The notes under the pieces: generated by a model
Databases searched by the model: none
Told to the model about the DNA's origin: nothing
The model's input: only the letters and a program-made list of their open reading frames with translations
Shown: positions 63,401 to 64,000 of the stretch, piece by piece
Numbering within the stretch: position 1 is the stretch's first letter
How the letters are laid out: every line of letters starts with the position of its first letter
Assembly: GCA_003345545.1 (NCBI GenBank)
Contig: PRDH01000019.1
Span: forward strand, 24,129-88,128
Origin: Candidatus Thorarchaeota archaeon
Lineage (GTDB): Archaea > Asgardarchaeota > Thorarchaeia > Thorarchaeales > Thorarchaeaceae
Length of the DNA: 64,000 nucleotides
Direction of reading: 5' to 3'
Position numbers and translations under genes: made by a program

Positions 63401-63729
63401 GCGAAGAAGCCGCCGAAGCAGCCGCCGAAGCAGCCGCTCCTGTCAAGAAGGCTGCAGAAGAGCCTAGGCTGTTGCCTCCAGAGGAAGAACCAGTAGAACC
63501 CATAGTCCCAGTCAAGAAGAAAGCAGTACTCAGAAAGGGTGCCGTCGAGGAAGAGGCAGAGGCGAAATTCGAGCGGATGAGTTCGAATGAAATCGAGGAG
63601 TTGCGCAAGGATCTTGAAAAACGAGGAGTTCCTCCATACGAGATTGACACCATCCTTGAGCAGGCCCGCCAACTTCCAAGAGAACTGGTGGAAGAGCTAG
63701 TAAAGAGCCTCGAAGAGAACAAGAAGTAG
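51415..63729 (+). CDS. Giant single-pass surface protein with DUF2341-LamG modules and about 22 Ig-like repeats
   Basis: A 4104-residue protein starting at ATG 51415 (GAGAGGAG 12 bases upstream). Residues 1-26 are a signal peptide (MRRCGLICILLIVVFLIP). About 27-520 comprises two beta-sandwich regions of carbohydrate-binding look. DUF2341 plus LamG modules lie at about 530-870 (YDYQKTITIDHTRV, then IEFDGADDAISVG) and about 1070-1430 (FQYRKDFTIVPTNN). From about 1440 to 3820 there are about 22 Ig-like repeats of roughly 105 residues, each opening with R-x-T-x-L and carrying a YTDLD-x-G-x-P(I/V) segment. A membrane helix (about 3833-3855, ISLVVITLLGLYVKVW) is followed by a 245-residue charged cytoplasmic tail with Ala/Glu stretches. 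It probably acts as an adhesin or envelope stalk linked to the cell interior. Confidence 0.9.
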   Translation: MRRCGLICILLIVVFLIPVTSPFAGSDTNLNRLPELSPLDGGSTVSQSGDLNSGTGASLPVLMNGIVSSVGAGSMQITSASPGTSSVTLTDGWSGTNLAAQIDALSFTTSNVLRNGNLNNYHTERFIVSSTPTYNDDAVYVPDGWTLVKSVASDDPHPLYNVYGIRSDAGGYGGTYGVSLGSQYLASFVHNPNDEVFVSQMVPTPWRQVYSATISFRYYVHSSSTMTDTLHLFTRLGGYVTKYHVFESSDAKTTWLTASVTVQAASLQGLANRVLKLDVGLASDLTGTQTSAATAIAYIDDLQLMFLARPFPEQVDLKANGTIVWGSTSGSDYPYVPDDANRDCWDYSNEIDLDGYNNDGNIEFGIWGSDWTVDADFQIGIQFPVAVPQGAIVTSAWVEVEAIASSSPFMYGARVYVADADNVAAFTAGPPSLENRYSWVPTSIDWTFNSWVTSPDTRYKSPEIGSLVQKVVSRSGWSQGNYICLMIDYMNSDYFQRYSNIKGSTGWGQEDLARLYVEYVIPETEDHVVMYDYQKTITIDHTRVASTLANFPVLIDLVDTDLKNRVLAGGNDIAFTLNGQPLDYEIELFDQNYNATHAHLVAWVKVPSLSSTIDTAITMHYGCEDVPSSYSTGVWDSYEIVQHLNDNPAGIQYDSAANNHHGTSYGSMVSENLVAGMIGNAIEFDGADDAISVGQIYTDQWSQLTMSAWIYHDLTSDDRIFSKAPSTVTADCIMHLAVNSAGRMRVRLSTNTGSTIYPSANNDSISIPTNTAWHYLSWTWSAASQTVLLYIDGVLDRTCLKYGQTVKDSDLMFIIANWETGTSDSRHWDGKIDEIRMLPTLLSGNWILTEWRNQNSPSTFYSVGTESKNPDVWTDAGETSVLFTTDSTAPVTLDVNLTFDIGGNGQTLDEDLDPGTSFFIESGSSIVNWTAKVMVSPPAGATSFGFSVEYPMAEWKPTAVLNPFSNIKSYPQDWWYQAGTLSINSSAIDFWGIWTLKFISWNFAQDLTLGRTGEALSTTATFNIGDSMKYLATTPTVQGATVGLVLTDPSGSVRYSLSNSTITNPSHKFPSFQYRKDFTIVPTNNVYEDVINFPIALDFTDTDLHSTSKVRADGSDIMFAMGSAILPHQIEYFKQDYTVTDARLVVWVCANLSSTVTNTFSMYYGSPIVDNLEDPEGVWGPNMEAVWHLGEDVVDEASTGTHYDATGHGYDGIQHGNVETLTTRVGYAQSFDGNDYISLSESLAPADDVMITGWFRLTSIHSPTSPTTKVIMEKYLDINHDMVIALVGQDYGQSQVPNGSLVFKVESSTNAPMYSWTLGPLGTGTWNAGWYYIGCYSNESDPSKNKIFIGYSQASYDVTVGHYGSTTQANMSYIEEWQLGGGNFETSYEGTGWFTGQMDEFRVATIYRSEGWLKTEWDNQASPTTFASKGTEQARTSPNHTFTQTLLSTAQAGIWTASVYYNDTGASVSTRTGLIERTFTVKRNTYLTLTKPIDAVGDRLSVKTAGDAVIVEFELKDTLNSTQLVNGATVTINWTSPSTVTLDSYGGGKYGKVLDTNDLASAKRWRINVASTHPYYNNANEYFDIDLYHNTGLDSSGVSTTPVGEDFTATLTFIDSYTGTPIQGATITFGDNSPVQSYVDEGSGVYTVTVDSAALSLGDHIYTLKATSSNTYLKTATVTVTFTLRAHYTSVSVQGDFVTPYGSNTQVTVVLIDLDTGLPVAIGSVSTFSFTTDSYAADNFGSLSSFTQILTTNDWLIGTETVTLTVTMSSANSLAPDQFQFDITIRRHRTSLTVAGVVTQPYGNLTPLTVILTDLDNGTPVPVGAVQQMLFQWIGGSQTLSGSYTVSLGTSAWPVGTRIVQVITTMSSNNYDAPPNYQFTITIRKMATVLYYDPASFVFPKGSDFRVGLRLNVSEPGQYYGNPITGRAAGEFSVPSYVFSLDTTQHSIGRYNLTISSSYFPGGTYEIRVYFHSADSRYADASILIRFTYREIVSSLTSPNYPQVTTPFGMNVQITLNYVDEDFGTGIVGATISSDPTWVYGKVDLTGGAYTVWINVTGLAQSTYYINITAYKAGFVARTLQFRIVIRAAYTSVIPSVGSLVIPLGSSVTFYADYTDLDRLLPIDNNTGDTDVVSTWGRFTVEYVVGIQRYRIVFQTIDSDGISSNVIRSFTFSKGANYQTASFNITVTIRTHNTDFRLVSSIEPTSTIGIFNISVYYGDLDNAVGVKSALVIFSVQNASGLVSSSYEYDSVLGDGFYIIRVPASQFGLGLQTFTVYADWTGPYSKFQDKFLVATANVVGRESALTLLLSSEPTPYLGTMSYTFFFSDIFSGIGIDNLTGHVFIFVSFQGESVSPSGITIIDWSASQPGNYSIQFNTSVFSRTGLIYMDISMEWAKGVSPYYANRTDVVSLRVLQRDTLLQTTPPSPTSYGENATFTFTFEDVTGGLSIPINDGPSLTVQLSLADYSVSYNSTSHIFTVSFNTDQFGTTLGSHSFTLGVTWSGVPFYASRTGKLVSVTVIARETFMEFLTPAPTQYMDAVVFNVTWIDITGGASDPISGAALVLYDGLTPINVGKYSYAEIASGIYRVTLNTTYAPSPGTYQLRVGLNAGVSYIAPAYIIREFNIRYRITLLSAEPVATVPYNSPVQVILYYQDLYTAGFIANTSAGSYPVELQFVTGSNWIYSIVWNPVFKHYELSIETYNQGFVIGTPVTVTLRMSYASQAPFYASDDLVVQFTLRLRYSILTQTLEPETTPYDDNAQFRVFFADTDAAGAGIANAQIVVLNNSVPLLLNTHYTLSQGVSGEYIITVDSEFLGGLGTRSLTIKANWIAGSPYHSNATRVVNILVRQRETSVAVTVPPSQVKYLDNVVFTFVYTDLDAGIPITSITTSNIHLRFANGTEITSGFTITPVGSSFEVVISSVTLSKIPVTGLSLIVSVDWLGSLAPFYADATTTLKITIVGRSILVETGQLDRTPKGDTLSIILDLTDLDSGNPVSGAIILFGCQNESFVQGVNYDISEVTGRYTISVYSGSFPGTGVFLFDVQVRWNPLLSPFYGNKTTITLNGLIDIMRASLQAGFPAPPTVQITGSVWLIVTYTDLDHAQLEIGGATISVQYYGSALPVQGWTWNPIAGHPGQYNITFSTSNLPSTGSYTLRISAVKTYYAQSQVTPSFSVTLISTSLTPNESSMQLNWTSSAHVFVFFQSLLTGSGTTGATVTYSVYGLPVTGMTPTGTPGQYQADIDTTLIGAGTRVVTIQASKDQHVTATTTITLVILTLPSGMNIIAPTEEVLVVPRGNSVAVNITLTDIIRAQPIQNDLVIEVYITFRGQQYYLEPINFTSIWTGTIPEGGPTILDPASYDVRITAVITNYNPAVSQFKILIEQTTTKVSPLYPADPLFDPESPRIEAVYSEIITFRLNFTVPAINNTPMTDALVYWTDLRWGLNLNFTHIGGGIWELTFDTTQCAFGTWGITFAGIPDDPIYAAAQVSLTLTIKKITTEVIGPLTTESYAWGWIGNISFFYDDTWFHTGIDNASVTFEYGPFPSLSAYDLGNGTYLLEIDTTYLESDTRYRITVSFAKDNYEERTSGANIFVDLRTTALSVIVGDDRTYQASDDPKFLQVPMNDYVNITFFYNDTSHVGGLFGGINYASIQATLRAQSYFPEVRNITLVRLGNGYYCYIFDTNDLSLYWYNNAVKEIYSDFFYLSIHMSYENRISRDVIIRIEIIPVPTEMVYDGPTEFDAIHGDEIEVYFTLSDTWHNEGVLGANISYPTILSASARATESRSLGNGQYYVKILVVGTSGDSLIRLTLQTEFHVDAELLITVTASPNDTDILIGQVTEIGLPISLVVITLLGLYVKVWSVPKRIRQINKQIKSIRKNKIPKPISDVKERTQLIANLFNDTFAELKITRTAADMPEESIPIQVPEMGELLMQLAILTNLNPDELEEFKADISKMKTSEQAAFVKEVIMQEAMRAARRDGKTIEETLQAIQKQAGKRLSGEEAAEAAAEAAAPVKKAAEEPRLLPPEEEPVEPIVPVKKKAVLRKGAVEEEAEAKFERMSSNEIEELRKDLEKRGVPPYEIDTILEQARQLPRELVEELVKSLEENKK

Positions 63730-63745
63730 CAGAGTTAACCTCTGC
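63729..63745 (+). terminator. Hairpin at the end of the giant gene
   Basis: GCAGAG and CTCTGC form a perfect 6-bp stem with a TTAAC loop starting at the last base of the stop codon, followed by TTCCTCTTTCTT. It is a reasonable archaeal terminator. Confidence 0.5.
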
Positions 63746-63840
63746 TTCCTCTTTCTTCGCCCACAAGTCAGTTGAAGACCGATTTATCGAAAAAACGGCG
63801 CCTTGGCGATTTTTGGTGGCGCAGTCTGAACGACATGAAT

Positions 63841-63847
63841 TATTATA
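63841..63847 (+). promoter_or_regulatory. TATA box of the right-edge gene
   Basis: TATTATA in GAATTATTATACATC, 78 bases before ATG 63925. A GGTGATG ribosome binding site lies at 63913-63919. Confidence 0.45.
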
Positions 63848-63924
63848 CATCAGTTAGCAGAGCTACACATTGTTTCAGATTGTAAGTAAGAATGTGACAG
63901 GCAGTAAGATATGGTGATGCAACA

Positions 63925-64000
63925 ATGAGGACCGTTAGAACTCTCACTCTAGTATTGATTACGTTGTTCATTCTCTCACTTGCAGATGTCTCTGGAGATA
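63925..64000 (+). CDS. Exported protein, N-terminal fragment
   Basis: Only 25 codons are visible, starting ATG 63925 after GGTGATG. MRTVRTLTLVLITLFILSL followed by ADVSGD is a typical signal peptide: two arginines, a hydrophobic core and small residues. It is presumably another surface or secreted protein. The mature part lies outside the window. Confidence 0.6.
   Translation, partial: MRTVRTLTLVLITLFILSLADVSGD

Noticed and set aside
51415..63729. CRISPR or DNA-level tandem repeat in the giant gene
   Set aside because: The roughly 105-residue Ig-like units are too diverged at DNA level and have no direct repeat/spacer structure.

Overview
The window is a stretch of archaeal chromosome, most likely from an Asgard archaeon. 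A Thorarchaeia-like lineage is my best guess from the moderate GC and gene content, but no rRNA or tRNA gene is present to settle it. Supporting signs are an archaeal/eukaryotic-type glutamyl-tRNA synthetase, a histone plus a second histone-fold protein, ribosomal protein S25e, ThiI, AlaX, tungsten aldehyde:ferredoxin oxidoreductase, TATA-type promoters with GGAGG/GGTGA ribosome binding sites, frequent GTG/TTG starts, and eukaryote-like parts: a longin-small GTPase fusion, a candidate ESCRT-II Vps22/EAP30 domain and tandem PH-like domains. No insertion sequence, CRISPR array, prophage or replication origin was recognised.

Layout. 1-11949: a truncated Ca2+/cation exchanger, threonine synthase, a chelatase-type AAA ATPase followed by a membrane-anchored VWA protein, a HypE/AIR-synthase-like protein, and nucleotide-metabolism genes (SurE, uridine phosphorylase-like, PRPP synthetase-like), with a 56-residue histone-fold gene and a PAC2-like protein. 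12119-18255: amino-acid metabolism (bacterial-type NADP glutamate dehydrogenase, branched-chain aminotransferase) and an operon of a ferredoxin with a tungsten aldehyde oxidoreductase. 18269-22149: a tandem PH-like protein, an apparent RNA/DNA-modification operon (KH-PP-loop ATPase, GIY-YIG DUF123 protein, small protein) and a metallo-beta-lactamase. 22201-27340: two large, translationally coupled proteins of unknown function.

27447-30328 is the most unusual part. Two adjacent genes each encode a pyruvate-type class I aldolase (DHDPS/NAL superfamily) fused to a formaldehyde-activating enzyme (Fae) domain. The two Fae domains have kept different, complementary sets of conserved residues. The pairing suggests an enzyme complex that makes or consumes formaldehyde by aldol chemistry and passes it to a tetrahydropterin-type C1 carrier. 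30635-38261 holds mixed housekeeping genes (M20 peptidase, AlaX, GlmU-like sugar nucleotidyltransferase, a HExxH protein, S25e with an apparently non-AUG start and a lysine-rich repeat tail) and coiled-coil or membrane proteins.

38373-43220 is rich in eukaryote-like parts: a longin-GTPase overlapping a winged-helix partner gene, a multi-zinc-finger protein, and a 784-residue coiled-coil/Ig-like protein whose C-terminus reads like Vps22 of ESCRT-II. 43262-50465 carries GluRS, an exported alkaline phosphatase, ThiI and a histone. 51415-63729 is one 12.3-kb gene for a giant single-pass surface protein with two DUF2341-LamG modules, about 22 Ig-like repeats, one membrane helix and a cytoplasmic tail. 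Part of that tail resembles another membrane-anchored protein in the window (32448-32963). A new exported protein begins at the right edge.
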